This document shows, one piece after another, positions 1-8,810 of a stretch of DNA of 64,000 nt (positions within the stretch are counted from its first letter, which is position 1; the number at the start of each line of letters is the position of its first letter). The notes under the pieces were generated by a model, which worked only from the letters and a program-made list of their open reading frames with translations, searched no databases and was not told the DNA's origin. Made by a program: the position numbers and the translations under genes. This DNA is from Curtobacterium sp. MCBA15_008 (GTDB lineage Bacteria > Actinomycetota > Actinomycetes > Actinomycetales > Microbacteriaceae). The stretch covers positions 105,883-169,882 of the forward strand of contig NZ_MJGN01000012.1 of NCBI RefSeq assembly GCF_001865065.1. The letters are read 5' to 3'.

Positions 1-422
1 TCGCGGAGGAGCGCGACGTCGCCTGCGCCCTTCGCGCCGAAGCGGAAGTCACTGCCGACGAAGACGAGCCGGGCGTGCAGGGTGTCCACCAGGATCTCGG
101 ACACGAAGGCCTCTGGTGCCTTCGACTGCAGGTCCTGGTCGAACCGGAGCAGCAGCGTCGCGTCGACCCCGACCTCGTCGAGGAGCTCCCGTCGCTGCGC
201 GGCGCTGGTCAGCGCCGGGGGGACCTTGACGGGGTCGATGACGTTCAGCGGGTGCCGGTCGAAGGTGACGACGGTGGAGACCAGTCCGTTCTCCTGCGCC
301 GCACGCTCGAGGTGGGCGATGACCGCACGGTGCCCGACGTGGACCCCGTCGAACTTGCCGATCGTGACCGCGCTCGGCCCGAAGCCCTGGGCCACGTCCT
401 CGATGTCGTCGTAGTACTGCAC
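1..422 (-). CDS. ribF: Bifunctional riboflavin kinase/FAD synthetase (partial, C-terminus outside window)
   Basis: Makes FMN from riboflavin and then FAD in the cytosol. Only the first 140 residues are inside the window; the C-terminal riboflavin kinase domain runs off the left edge. The visible part is the FAD synthetase (nucleotidyltransferase) half: the nucleotide-binding signature GKFDGVHVGH at residues 22-31, then FDRHP and GSDFRFG. The start is a GTG preceded by AGGGGAG. It is the last visible gene of a minus-strand run that follows truB and two small membrane-protein genes, a common actinobacterial arrangement (truB-ribF). Identity is secure; nothing can be said about the kinase half. 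Confidence 0.95.
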   Translation of the reverse strand, partial: MQYYDDIEDVAQGFGPSAVTIGKFDGVHVGHRAVIAHLERAAQENGLVSTVVTFDRHPLNVIDPVKVPPALTSAAQRRELLDEVGVDATLLLRFDQDLQSKAPEAFVSEILVDTLHARLVFVGSDFRFGAKGAGDVALLR

Positions 423-431
423 GTCGCTCCC

Positions 432-878
432 CTACTCGCCGGCCGGCACGGCGGTCGCGGGCGAGGACTCGGTGTCGTCAGCGGCGCGGTGGTGCTTGCG
501 GAGCCACCAGAGCCCGGCGGCCGGCAGCACGAGCGGCGCGAACGCGTAGCCCAGCCCGTAGTACGACCAGATGGTGTCGTCGGGGAACAGCGCACGGTCG
601 AAGAGCGAGAGCGTCCCGATGACGAGCACGCCGGTCATCTCGAAGACGATGGTGACGCAGGCGACCCGGTACCAGAAGCGACCCGGCACGATGAGCGCGA
701 TCATGGCGACGATGTAGACGACCGCGGCGACGGCGCTCAGCGTGTAGGCGAAGGGCGCGAAGTCGAACTTCTCGATGATCTGGACGACGCTCCGACCGGT
801 CGCCGCCAGTGCCAGGACGCCGTACACGGCGATGAGGACTCGGCCGATGCCGGTCGCGAGTGAGGATCTGGTCGCCAT
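432..878 (-). CDS. Four-helix integral membrane protein, unknown function
   Basis: A 148-residue hydrophobic protein with about four predicted transmembrane segments (roughly residues 10-28, 42-64, 68-90 and 106-124) and a short hydrophilic tail rich in Asp, Glu, Ala and Thr. I recognise no catalytic motif. It ends 9 bp before the ribF start, so it is probably co-transcribed with ribF and the upstream truB. Small membrane proteins at this position are common in related actinobacteria, but no role is established that I can name. The ORF is well supported by codon pattern and spacing; the function is unknown. Confidence 0.75.
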   Translation of the reverse strand: MATRSSLATGIGRVLIAVYGVLALAATGRSVVQIIEKFDFAPFAYTLSAVAAVVYIVAMIALIVPGRFWYRVACVTIVFEMTGVLVIGTLSLFDRALFPDDTIWSYYGLGYAFAPLVLPAAGLWWLRKHHRAADDTESSPATAVPAGE

Positions 879-923
879 TGCACCGATTCTACCGACGCCG
901 CGGGTGCACGAGGACGCAGCGCG

Positions 924-1289
924 TCAGTTCAGCGCGAACCAGATCTGGTACATCCGGTAGACCATCACGGCGACGGTGAACGCACCGGCGCCGAGGACCA
1001 CCGTGCTCCACTTCGTCCGGTCGATGAGCGCCCAGACGATGGTCGCCGGCGGCACGAGCAGCACCGACACCGCGTACACGCCGAACTCGAGCGCGTTCCC
1101 CTTCGGCGGGCTGCCGACGGCGGGGAGCACGAGCGAGATGACGCCCTGCGCGAGGAGCAGCAGTTCGACCAGCACGAGTGATCCGACGGTGTAGTCGTTC
1201 GGCTTCCATCCGACGAACCCGACGACCACGGCGAAGAGGCCCGCGACCACCGCGATCACGAGCTGCACCCACATGAACCACTCGATCAC
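924..1289 (-). CDS. Small integral membrane protein, unknown function
   Basis: A 121-residue protein with about four hydrophobic segments (near residues 6-27, 37-58, 68-88 and 95-116). The GTG start overlaps the truB stop in a GTGA sequence, so translation is likely coupled to truB. It lies 45 bp upstream of the next small membrane-protein gene. No motif is recognisable. The overlap with truB and the conserved-looking hydrophobic pattern make it a real gene; the function is unknown. Confidence 0.75.
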   Translation of the reverse strand: MIEWFMWVQLVIAVVAGLFAVVVGFVGWKPNDYTVGSLVLVELLLLAQGVISLVLPAVGSPPKGNALEFGVYAVSVLLVPPATIVWALIDRTKWSTVVLGAGAFTVAVMVYRMYQIWFALN

Positions 1290-2236
1290 GCGTTCGCTCC
1301 TGGTCCGGTCGACGTCGTCGGGAAGTTGGTGATGACGCGGAGCAGTCCGCGCCGGACGGAGACGAGACCGACGAGCCGGTCGCCGTCCGTGGCGACGGCG
1401 GCCACGGGTCCGTCGGTGTCGGGGTGTTCGGCGGCGACGCGCTTGCCGTCGGAGAGGTCCTTCGCGGCCGCGGCGTCGAGCGGGACCGCCGGGAACAGCC
1501 GCCGGGCGACGTCGGCCGGCCGCTGGAGCGCGGCGCGGACGTCGACGTCGTCGTCCTCGAGGTCGACGGCGTCCTCGACCGCGAACGGCCCGACGTGGGT
1601 CCGCCGGAGCGCGGTGAGGTGGGCGCCGGTGCCGAGCGCGGCGCCGACGTCACGGGCGAGGGCACGGACGTAGGTGCCCGACGAGCAGGTGACCACCACG
1701 TCGAGGTCGACCACGGTGACGTCCGCGCCGTCCACGGTGACGACCCGGTCGCCCCGGCCGGTCACGTCGAACTGCGACACCGTGACGGTGCGCGACTTGA
1801 GGACGACGTCCTCGCCCTTCCGCGCGAGGTCGTACGCCCGTCGGCCGTCCACCTTGATCGCGCTCACGGTCGACGGAACCTGGGCGATCTCACCGCGCTG
1901 TGCGGCGACCGCTGCCTCGACCGCGGCGTCCGAGACGTCGGCCGAGTCCGTCCCGAGGGCTGCCGTCGGCGAGCCGTCGGCGTCGTCGGAGTCGGTGGCG
2001 ACGCCCAGGCGGATCGTCGCCGTGTAGGTCTTGCCGAGGCCCACGAGGTGCGTCAGGAGCCGGGTCGACGGGCCGATACCGAGGAGCAGCAGACCGGTCG
2101 CCATCGGGTCGAGCGTGCCGGCGTGACCGACCTTCTTCAGGCCCAGGCGACGACGGGCGATCGAGACCACCCGATGGCTGGAGATCCCCTGCGGTTTGTC
2201 GACGAGGAGGATGCCGTCGGGAGCGGTTTCGAGCAC
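1286..2236 (-). CDS. truB: tRNA pseudouridine(55) synthase TruB
   Basis: Isomerises U55 in the T-loop of tRNAs to pseudouridine. The 316-residue protein opens with the family pattern GILLVDKPQGISSH and carries the catalytic aspartate (D43) in HAGTLDPMATGLL. Further family landmarks follow: KTYTATIRLG, the QVPSTVSAIKVDGRRAY block, and SGTYVRALARD. A C-terminal PUA-like segment ends in the typical RVITNFPT. It heads a short operon continuing into two membrane-protein genes and ribF. Length and motifs are normal for actinobacteria. Confidence 0.97.
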   Translation of the reverse strand: MLETAPDGILLVDKPQGISSHRVVSIARRRLGLKKVGHAGTLDPMATGLLLLGIGPSTRLLTHLVGLGKTYTATIRLGVATDSDDADGSPTAALGTDSADVSDAAVEAAVAAQRGEIAQVPSTVSAIKVDGRRAYDLARKGEDVVLKSRTVTVSQFDVTGRGDRVVTVDGADVTVVDLDVVVTCSSGTYVRALARDVGAALGTGAHLTALRRTHVGPFAVEDAVDLEDDDVDVRAALQRPADVARRLFPAVPLDAAAAKDLSDGKRVAAEHPDTDGPVAAVATDGDRLVGLVSVRRGLLRVITNFPTTSTGPGANA

Positions 2237-2264
2237 CGTAGGAGATTACCAGCGGCGCCGGACC

Positions 2265-2711
2265 TCAGCAGGCGTCGTTCCACTCGCGCCGGGGGTGCTC
2301 CGGGTCGGTGACGTCGAGCACCGCGGACGCCGCGATCTTGACGTCGGCACGGCGTTCGAGCCGCCCCGCCTCCTGCTCGACCCACAGGGACCAGCGCCAG
2401 AGCGCTCGGGCCCCGTGCCCGAGGACCCCGTGCCCGTGGACGACGAGGACGCCGTCGCCGGCGCCGGTCGACCGGAAGGGTGCGACGAGGTCGGCGCGGA
2501 GTGCGTCGACGTCGCTCGACGGAGCCGCGGCGGCCATCGCCGACACGCCGTGCTGTTCGAAGCCGGCGACGAGCCCGGCGGCGACCCGCTCGAGGTCGGT
2601 GCCGTCCTGTCCGTCGACGCCGATGACGGTGCGGTTCGTGCCGACCTGTGCGATCACCTCGGCCGCGATCGCGGCCATCGTGTCGGTCTCCTGGGGTGCC
2701 CAACGTGCCAT
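2265..2711 (-). CDS. Uridine-kinase-like protein with degenerate P-loop
   Basis: A 148-residue protein. I chose the ATG at MARWAPQ because it leaves only 19 bp to the divergent mutY start. The N-terminal third (TVIGVDGQDGTDLERVAAG) occupies the place of the P-loop strand-loop-helix of actinobacterial uridine-kinase-like proteins but lacks the GK[S/T] residues. The middle (DGVLVVHGHGVL) and the end (VLDVTDPEHPRREW) also resemble that family, which usually runs to about 200 residues. So it looks like a shortened, probably non-catalytic relative. The family assignment rests on remembered patterns and is moderate; kinase activity is not supported. Confidence 0.6.
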   Translation of the reverse strand: MARWAPQETDTMAAIAAEVIAQVGTNRTVIGVDGQDGTDLERVAAGLVAGFEQHGVSAMAAAAPSSDVDALRADLVAPFRSTGAGDGVLVVHGHGVLGHGARALWRWSLWVEQEAGRLERRADVKIAASAVLDVTDPEHPRREWNDAC

Positions 2712-2730
2712 GCACCCACCGTAGGCTGTC

Positions 2731-3681
2731 GTGGTGAACGCGCGCCGGGCCTCCAGGAAGAACGTGGACGACCCGCCCACGCGACCCGCTGTGGAGGAGC
2801 CGCCCCGTCCGGACATCGCGACCCCGCTGATCGCCTGGTTCCGCGCCGAGGCGCGCGACCTGCCCTGGCGACGCCCCGGCTTCCCCGCCTGGGGAACGCT
2901 GGTCAGCGAGATCATGCTGCAGCAGACACAGGTGGCCCGCGTCATCCCCCGACTGGAGGCGTGGCTCACCCGGTGGCCGACCGCTGCGGACCTCGCCGCA
3001 TCACCCCCGGCGGACGCTGTGCGGGCCTGGGACCGGCTCGGCTACCCGAGACGCGCGCTCGCGCTGCACGCGGCGGCCACCGTGGTCGCGACCGAGCACG
3101 GCAACGTCGTCCCGCGGGACGTGGATGCGCTGCTCGCGCTGCCGGGGATTGGCGACTACACCGCGCGGGCCGTGGCGGTCTTCGCGTACGGCGACCGGCA
3201 CCCGGTCGTGGACGTGAACGTGCGTCGGGTCCTCGCCCGTGCGCTGCTCGGACAGGGCGAACCCGGGCCGGCCAAGGCGAAGCAGGACCTCCCGCTGATG
3301 GAGTCCGTGCTGCCGGCCGACCGCGACGACGCCGCGGCGACCAACGCGGCCGTGATGGAGCTCGGCGCGCTCGTCTGCGTGGCCCGCTCCCCCGCGTGCG
3401 ACGCCTGCCCGATCGCGGACCGCTGCGCGTGGCGTGCCGCCGGCTACCCGGCGCACGACGGCCCGCGCGCACCGCGTCAGGCGAAGTTCGCCGGCAGCGA
3501 CCGGCAGGTGCGCGGCCTGATCATGGCCGAGCTGCGCGCGAGCGACGTCCCGGTGACCCGCGACGAGATCGAGCCGGTCTGGCCCGACGCCGAACAGCGG
3601 GACCGGGCGCTCGCGTCGCTCCTGCGCGACGGACTCGCCGTCGGGGACGACGCGAGCGGCTACCGGCTGCCGGAGGGCTAG
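2731..3681 (+). CDS. mutY: A/G-specific adenine glycosylase MutY (short form)
   Basis: Base-excision repair enzyme that removes adenine mispaired with 8-oxoguanine. The 316-residue protein contains the catalytic-Glu motif SEIMLQQTQV, the helix-hairpin-helix LPGIGDYTARAV, the catalytic Asp in VVDVNVRRVLAR, and a 4Fe-4S cluster loop with C-x6-C-x2-C-x5-C spacing (CVARSPACDACPIADRC). The C-terminal NUDIX-like domain that recognises 8-oxoG in the E. coli enzyme is absent; about 65 residues of probable winged-helix character replace it. The start is GTG. The gene diverges from the uridine-kinase-like gene and converges on rbfA, whose stop codon is 3 bp away. Confidence 0.95.
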   Translation: MVNARRASRKNVDDPPTRPAVEEPPRPDIATPLIAWFRAEARDLPWRRPGFPAWGTLVSEIMLQQTQVARVIPRLEAWLTRWPTAADLAASPPADAVRAWDRLGYPRRALALHAAATVVATEHGNVVPRDVDALLALPGIGDYTARAVAVFAYGDRHPVVDVNVRRVLARALLGQGEPGPAKAKQDLPLMESVLPADRDDAAATNAAVMELGALVCVARSPACDACPIADRCAWRAAGYPAHDGPRAPRQAKFAGSDRQVRGLIMAELRASDVPVTRDEIEPVWPDAEQRDRALASLLRDGLAVGDDASGYRLPEG

Positions 3682-3684
3682 GCC

Positions 3685-4143
3685 CTACGCCCGCTGTTCG
3701 GTGTCGGCGTCCTGGTCGTCGTCGTCCTCGTCGCGCTTGTACGGGTCGGCGTCGCCGGCGTACGTCGCGCCGACGGCGGCCGCGCGGACCTGCTCGTCGC
3801 GGACCTGGGCCTGCACGAGCAGGTCCTCCATGTGCGCCGAGGTCTCCGGCAGTGCGTCGGCGATGAACTCGATCGACGGGGTGAGCCGCGCGGTGATGTT
3901 CTTGCCGACCTCGGTCCGGAGCATGCCGGTCGCGGCCTTGAGCGCCGCCGCGGAGTCGGCGCGCTCCTCGTCGGTGCCGTACACCGTGTAGAAGATCGAC
4001 GCGTGCTGCAGGTCACCGGTCACACGGACGTCGGTGATGGTGACGAACCCGAGTCGCGGGTCCCGCAGGCCCTTGTCGAGTCGTCGTGCGACGACTTCCT
4101 TGATGCGGTCCGCCATCTTGCGTGCGCGCTGCGGATCGGCCAT
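3685..4143 (-). CDS. rbfA: 30S ribosome-binding factor RbfA
   Basis: Assists late 16S rRNA maturation and cold adaptation by binding the small subunit. The 152-residue protein has the KH-like RbfA fold, with the N-terminal helix ADRIKEVVARRL and the block DPRLGFVTITDVRVTGDLQ. A highly acidic tail of Asp and Glu follows. The ATG is chosen because it is preceded by a strong AGGAGG; a longer reading would start inside the GC-rich hairpin upstream. It follows infB in the classical nusA-ylxR-infB-rbfA order. Confidence 0.95.
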   Translation of the reverse strand: MADPQRARKMADRIKEVVARRLDKGLRDPRLGFVTITDVRVTGDLQHASIFYTVYGTDEERADSAAALKAATGMLRTEVGKNITARLTPSIEFIADALPETSAHMEDLLVQAQVRDEQVRAAAVGATYAGDADPYKRDEDDDDQDADTEQRA

Positions 4144-4186
4144 GGGGTGCCTCCTGGGGGCAGAGAGAAAGCAGTGGAACGGGGAC

Positions 4187-4221
4187 GGGCCCCGGCCTCC
4201 CACACGGGGAGACCGGGGCCC
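4187..4221 (-). terminator. Strong GC-rich hairpin between infB and rbfA
   Basis: A 15-bp inverted repeat (GGGCCCCGG left arm, CCGGGGCCC right arm, one mismatch) with a 5-nt loop lies 15 bp downstream of the infB stop and 43 bp upstream of the rbfA start. There is no T tract on either strand. It may be a weak terminator, an mRNA processing or stability site, or an attenuator lowering rbfA expression relative to infB. The structure is certain; the role is inferred. Confidence 0.5.
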
Positions 4222-4236
4222 AGGGTACTCACGTGA

Positions 4237-7128
4237 CTAGTCGCGCGGCTTCTCGACGAGTTCGGTCGTCTCGACCTCGTCGCCGATCTGGATGTCGTTG
4301 AACTTGCCCAGACCGATACCGGCTTCGAAGTCCGTGCGGACCTCGGTGACGTCGTCCTTGAAGCGACGCAGCGACTCGATGGCGAGACCATCGGCGACCA
4401 CCACGCCTTCGCGGATGACGCGCGCCTTGGCGTTGCGCGTGATCGTGCCGGACCGGACGATGACACCGGCGATGTTGCCGAACTTCGAGGAACGGAACAC
4501 CTCGCGGATCTCGGCGACGCCCGACTGGACCTCTTCGTACTCGGGCTTGAGCATGCCCTTGAGGGACTGCTCGATGTCGTCGAGTGCGTTGTAGATGACC
4601 GAGTAGAAGCGCACGTCGATGCCTTCGCGCGCCGCACGCTCACGGGCCTTGACGTCCGGACGGACGTTGAAGCCGATGACGATGGCGTTGTCGATCGTGG
4701 CGAGGTCGATGTCCGACTCCGTGATCGCACCGACACCGCGGTGGAGGATGCGGAGCTGGACGCTGTCGTCGACCTCGATGTCCAGGAGCGACTGCTCGAG
4801 TGCCTCGACGGCACCGGAGACGTCACCCTTGATGATGAGGTTGAGCGACTCGACCTTGCCCTCTTCGAGTGCACGGGTGAAGTCCTCGAGCGAGATGCGC
4901 TTGCGCGACTTCGCCAGCAGGGCGTTGCGCTCGGCCGCTTCACGCTTCTCAGCGATCTGACGAGCCGTGCGGTCTTCTTCCGTGACGAGGAAGGTGTCAC
5001 CGGCGCGGGGCACCGAGGACAGACCCTGCACCTGGACCGGGCGACTCGGCGTCGCGGCCTTGACCGCGACCCCGTTCTCGTCCGTCATCGCACGGACACG
5101 GCCGTACGCCGTCCCCGCCACGATCGCGTCACCGACGTGGAGCGTGCCGGACTGGATGAGGACCGTGGCGACTGCACCGCGACCCTTGTCGAGTCGGGCT
5201 TCGATCGCCACACCACGGGCGTCCTTGTCGGGGTTCGCACGCAGGTCGAGACCGGCGTCCGCGGTGAGCAGCACGGCGTCCAGGAGCTCCTGGATGCCGA
5301 TGTTCTGCCGCGCCGACACGTCGACGAACATGACGTCGCCGCCGTACTCCTCGGCCACCAGGTTGTACTCGGTGAGCTGCTGGCGGACCTTGGCCGGGTT
5401 CGCGCCTTCCTTGTCGATCTTGTTGACCGCGACGACGATCGGCACACCGGCCGACTGCGCGTGGTTCAGCGCCTCGATGGTCTGCGGCATGATGCCGTCG
5501 TCCGCCGCGACCACGAGGATCGCGATGTCCGTCACCTGGGCACCACGAGCACGCATCGCCGTGAAGGCCTCGTGACCCGGGGTGTCGATGAAGGTGATCG
5601 GGCGGTCGATGCCCTCGTGCTGCGCGACGATCTGGTAGGCACCGATGTGCTGGGTGATGCCACCGGCCTCGCCCTCGACGACCTTCGAGTTGCGGATCGC
5701 GTCGAGGAGGCGGGTCTTGCCGTGGTCGACGTGACCCATGACGGTGACCACCGGCGGCCGCTGCTGCAGCACGTCGTCGTCCTCGTCCTCGAGTTCTGCT
5801 TCGAGGTCGATGTCGAAGCCCTCGAGGAGCTCCTTGTCCTCGTCCTCGGGCGAGACGATCTGGATCTTGTAGCCCAGTTCCTCGCCGAGGACTTCGAACG
5901 TCGCTTCGTCCAGCGACTCGGTCGCGGTCGCCATCTCACCGAGGTGGAACAGCACCGTCACGAGGTTGCCGGGCATGGCGTCGATCTTGTCCGCGAAGTC
6001 CGAGATGCTCGCACCACGACGGAGTCGGACGATCGTGTTGCCGTCACCGCGAGGGACCTGCACACCACCGAGCGACGGCGCCTGCCGCATCTCGTACTCG
6101 GCGCGCTTCGTCCGCTTCGACTTGCGGGCACGGCTCTTGCCGCCACCGCGACCGAACGCACCAGCGGTACCGCCACCGGGGCCACGACCGCGGCCACCGC
6201 CACCGGCGGGACGCGGGCCGCTGAAGGCCGGACGCGGGAAGCCGCCACCGGCACCACCGGCACCGCCCGGACGACCACCGGGGCCGCCACGACCGCCGCC
6301 ACCCTGGCCCGGGCGCTGCCCGAAGCCGTTCGGACGGTTGCCCTGACCGGGACCACCGGGACGCGGAGCACCCGGACGGGGAACACCCGGACGCGGCGGG
6401 GCGGGACGCGGGATGCCGTTGCCGCCACCGGCGCCGCCGGCGGGGCGCTGGCCCATGCCCTGGTTCGAGGAGTACGGGTTGTTGCCCGGGCGCGGCGGGC
6501 GCGAGCCCATGCCCTGGCTCGACGCGTACGGGTTGTTGCCGGGACGAGCGCCCGGCTTCGGGCCACCCGGCTTGGGGCCGGCTGCAGCGCCCGGCTTCGG
6601 GGCACCGCCGGGCTTGACGGCGTCGCCCTTCGGCTCGGTCGGCTTGCCGTCACCCTTGTCGGTCGCGGCCTGCTCGGCTGCGGCCTTCTCGGCTGCGGCG
6701 GCCTTCTGTGCGGCCTCGGCCTCGGCCTGTCGCTGCGCGACGGACTTCGGTGCGGGCTGCACGGGTGCCTCGGCGGAGGTGTCCTCGGCCGGAGCTGCCT
6801 CGGGCGCCGCCGGAGCGGGCGCGGGGCGAGCCGGGCCGGGCTTCACACCGCCGGGCTTCGGGCCCGACTTGGCCGGAGCGGCGCTGCTGGGAGCGGCACC
6901 GCCGGGCTTCGGCGATGCCGAGCCGGCTGCGGGGGCGGGTGCTGCGGCGGGCTTCGACGCCGGGGCGCCGTCGGCCTGCAGCGCAGCGCGGAGCTTGCGT
7001 GCGACGGGGGGTTCGACGCTCGAGCTCGGGCCCTTGACGAATTCGCCGAGTTCCTTGAGCTTCTCCATTGCGGTCTTGCTGTCGACACCGAGTTCGGATG
7101 CGATCTCGTGTACGCGTGGTTTAGCCAC
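4237..7128 (-). CDS. infB: Translation initiation factor IF-2
   Basis: GTPase that brings fMet-tRNA to the 30S subunit and promotes subunit joining. The 963-residue protein starts with an IF2_N helix bundle ([20 protein letters not shown]). About 340 residues of Ala/Pro/Lys- and then Gly/Arg/Pro-rich low-complexity linker follow, including a repeated NNPY..QGMG motif. The G domain begins near residue 460, with GHVDHGKT (G1), DTPGHEAF (G3) and NKID (G4), followed by domains II-IV. The start is GTG. A long basic linker is usual in actinobacteria. It is transcribed with ylxR and nusA upstream and rbfA downstream. Confidence 0.98.
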   Translation of the reverse strand: MAKPRVHEIASELGVDSKTAMEKLKELGEFVKGPSSSVEPPVARKLRAALQADGAPASKPAAAPAPAAGSASPKPGGAAPSSAAPAKSGPKPGGVKPGPARPAPAPAAPEAAPAEDTSAEAPVQPAPKSVAQRQAEAEAAQKAAAAEKAAAEQAATDKGDGKPTEPKGDAVKPGGAPKPGAAAGPKPGGPKPGARPGNNPYASSQGMGSRPPRPGNNPYSSNQGMGQRPAGGAGGGNGIPRPAPPRPGVPRPGAPRPGGPGQGNRPNGFGQRPGQGGGGRGGPGGRPGGAGGAGGGFPRPAFSGPRPAGGGGRGRGPGGGTAGAFGRGGGKSRARKSKRTKRAEYEMRQAPSLGGVQVPRGDGNTIVRLRRGASISDFADKIDAMPGNLVTVLFHLGEMATATESLDEATFEVLGEELGYKIQIVSPEDEDKELLEGFDIDLEAELEDEDDDVLQQRPPVVTVMGHVDHGKTRLLDAIRNSKVVEGEAGGITQHIGAYQIVAQHEGIDRPITFIDTPGHEAFTAMRARGAQVTDIAILVVAADDGIMPQTIEALNHAQSAGVPIVVAVNKIDKEGANPAKVRQQLTEYNLVAEEYGGDVMFVDVSARQNIGIQELLDAVLLTADAGLDLRANPDKDARGVAIEARLDKGRGAVATVLIQSGTLHVGDAIVAGTAYGRVRAMTDENGVAVKAATPSRPVQVQGLSSVPRAGDTFLVTEEDRTARQIAEKREAAERNALLAKSRKRISLEDFTRALEEGKVESLNLIIKGDVSGAVEALEQSLLDIEVDDSVQLRILHRGVGAITESDIDLATIDNAIVIGFNVRPDVKARERAAREGIDVRFYSVIYNALDDIEQSLKGMLKPEYEEVQSGVAEIREVFRSSKFGNIAGVIVRSGTITRNAKARVIREGVVVADGLAIESLRRFKDDVTEVRTDFEAGIGLGKFNDIQIGDEVETTELVEKPRD

Positions 7129-7202
7129 TGTTCTCCTTCACGGGTCCCACCCCGTGGAGGGGCAGGACTCAATGGATGACGGGTCTCATTTCGAGCCGCT
7201 CA

Positions 7203-7517
7203 TCAGTTGTCCATAAGCCGTTCAGCCTGTTCTGTCGTGTCCTGGTGACGTGCCTGCTCTGCAGCGCACAGCGCTTCGAGGTAGTCACGCACCGCGGACG
7301 TGTCCGGTTCATGATCCAGTCGGAGTGCCCGGCGGTAGGCCCGGCGCTTGACGGCCTGATCATGTGCTTCGACGGTCGGTGTGAGCCATGCCCCCCGACC
7401 CGGCATGACTGCCTTCGGGTCCGCCACGACGCGACCGTCGCTCTGGGCGACGACACGGAGGAGGGAGGACCGGGGTGCACGACGGCGACTGCCGATGCAT
7501 GTTCTGACGGGAACCAC
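7203..7517 (-). CDS. ylxR: YlxR family RNA-binding protein
   Basis: A small (104 aa) DUF448 protein. Known family members lie between nusA and infB, have been proposed to bind RNA, and have been linked to RNase P. The family signature PVRTCIGSRRR opens the protein, followed by the RVVAQSDGRVVADP strand pair and the GRGAWL turn. The segment is visibly poorer in GC than its neighbours (about 55% in one 60-base line by my count). It sits 98 bp downstream of nusA and 74 bp upstream of infB. Confidence 0.9.
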   Translation of the reverse strand: MVPVRTCIGSRRRAPRSSLLRVVAQSDGRVVADPKAVMPGRGAWLTPTVEAHDQAVKRRAYRRALRLDHEPDTSAVRDYLEALCAAEQARHQDTTEQAERLMDN

Positions 7518-7615
7518 CTTACTCCTCCCCTCCGACGACCGCGATCCGGCACGCCCGGACCGGACATGCCACCAGCGAAACCGGCGGTGCCGGCACGCTC
7601 GGTGTCACCGGGTAC

Positions 7616-8611
7616 TCAGTCCTCGCCGTCCAGGATCGAGTCCGGCTGGATGTCGATCCGGGCGCCCGTGAGCTTCGCGGCGAGACGGGCGTTCTGCCCT
7701 TCCTTGCCGATCGCGAGGGACAGCTGGTAGTCCGGCACGAGGGCGCGGACGGCCTTCGTCGAGGCGTCGAGCACGAACGCGCTCGTGACCTTCGCCGGCG
7801 AGAGCGCGCTCGCGACGAACGAGGCCAGGTCGGACGAGTAGTCGACGATGTCGATCTTCTCGGCGCCGAGCTCCGTCGTCACCGCGCGCACGCGGGCACC
7901 GAGCTCGCCGATGCACGCGCCCTTGGCGTTCACGCCGGGCTCGTTCGCCTTGACCGCGATCTTCGTGCGGTGCCCGGCCTCGCGGGCGAGGGAGGTGATC
8001 TCCACGACGCCGGACGCGATCTCGGGGACCTCGAGCGCGAAGAGCTTCCGGACCAGGCCCGGGTGCGTGCGCGAGACCGTGATCTGCGGACCCTTGGCAC
8101 CGCGGCCGACGCTCGTCACGTAGACGCGCAGGCGGGAACCGTGCTTGTAGTCCTCGCCGGGTACCTGCTCCTCCGGCGGCAGGATCGCCTCGACCGTGCC
8201 GAGGTCGACGTGCACCATCTTCGGGTTCGGGCCCTGCTGCACGATGCCGGCGACGATGTCGCCTTCCTTGCCGCGGAACTCGCCGAGGATCTTGTCGTCG
8301 CCGATGTCGCGCAGGCGCTGGTTGATGACCTGCTTGGCGGCGAACGCGGCGATGCGGCCGAAGTCGCTCGGCTGGTCGACGGCTTCGCCGATGACGGTGC
8401 CCTCGTCGTCGCGCTCCGGCACGTAGACGGAGACCTCGCCCGACTTGCGGTCGAGCTCGACGCGGACGTCCGCGTCGACGGGCTCCTCGTTCTCGGTGCG
8501 GTGCTTCTGGTACGCCGTCAGGATGGCCTGTTCGATGATCTGGACGAGTTCGTCGAACGGGATCTCCCGCTCACGCTCCATGAGTCGCAGGACTGCGAGA
8601 TCGATCTTCAC
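7616..8611 (-). CDS. nusA: Transcription termination/antitermination factor NusA
   Basis: RNA polymerase-associated factor that modulates pausing, termination and antitermination. At 331 residues it has the actinobacterial domain set: an N-terminal RNAP-binding domain, an S1 domain (about residues 110-180), and two KH domains including GACIGELGARVRAV and the GxxG loop IGKEGQNARLAAKL. The C-terminal acidic repeats of E. coli NusA are absent, as is usual in Gram-positives. It is normally preceded by rimP, but here the next gene upstream is proS, 277 bp away, separated by repeats and a terminator. NusA therefore probably has its own promoter in that gap, although I could not identify one. Confidence 0.97.
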   Translation of the reverse strand: MKIDLAVLRLMEREREIPFDELVQIIEQAILTAYQKHRTENEEPVDADVRVELDRKSGEVSVYVPERDDEGTVIGEAVDQPSDFGRIAAFAAKQVINQRLRDIGDDKILGEFRGKEGDIVAGIVQQGPNPKMVHVDLGTVEAILPPEEQVPGEDYKHGSRLRVYVTSVGRGAKGPQITVSRTHPGLVRKLFALEVPEIASGVVEITSLAREAGHRTKIAVKANEPGVNAKGACIGELGARVRAVTTELGAEKIDIVDYSSDLASFVASALSPAKVTSAFVLDASTKAVRALVPDYQLSLAIGKEGQNARLAAKLTGARIDIQPDSILDGED

Positions 8612-8715
8612 CGAGGGCCTCCGTATTCAGATGAGTCGCTCCCGCGGATGGAACCGCGCGGAAGTCGGCGACCAGACTACCGCACTGCGGCTCGCGGAAC
8701 CGGCCGGACGACGGA

Positions 8716-8751
8716 CGGGAGGCGCGGTGCCAGCCCGCGCCGCGCCTCCCG
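8716..8751. repeat. Perfect 12-bp inverted repeat upstream of nusA
   Basis: CGGGAGGCGCGG and its exact complement are separated by 12 nt. The core GGAGGCGCGG matches the centre of the repeat family seen elsewhere in this window (TGCCTGGAGGCGCG). It lies about 105 bp upstream of the nusA start, between nusA and the proS terminator, so it could affect the nusA leader. No regulator is known. Confidence 0.7.
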
Positions 8752-8810
8752 GCCGCAGCGCCACCCGACCGGCCGCAGCGCCACCCGCCCAGCCGCAGCG
8801 CCACCCGCAA
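8751..8810. repeat. Three tandem copies of a 20-bp unit
   Basis: Three adjacent 20-bp units share the 16-base core GCCGCAGCGCCACCCG and differ only at the first base and the last three bases. They fill the space between the 12-bp inverted repeat and the proS terminator hairpin. There are no spacers, so this is not a CRISPR. Copy number may vary between strains. It could contain protein-binding sites upstream of nusA, but that is speculation. Confidence 0.8.

Noticed and set aside
2749-2757. GCCTCCAGG in the mutY 5' end as a member of the repeat family
   Set aside because: Only nine bases match and the flanks do not extend the palindrome; likely chance in GC-rich coding DNA.
4741-7179. An 812-codon plus-strand open frame opposite infB
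   Set aside because: Antisense of the IF-2 gene; the end is Arg/Gly/Leu repeats mirroring the Gly/Pro/Arg linker of IF-2.
7169-7567. A 132-codon minus-strand frame overlapping ylxR
   Set aside because: The alternative frame at the same place encodes the conserved YlxR signature; this one has no family pattern.
8751-8810. Regular 20-bp repeats considered as a CRISPR array
   Set aside because: Units are directly adjacent with no spacers, there are only three, and no cas genes are present.
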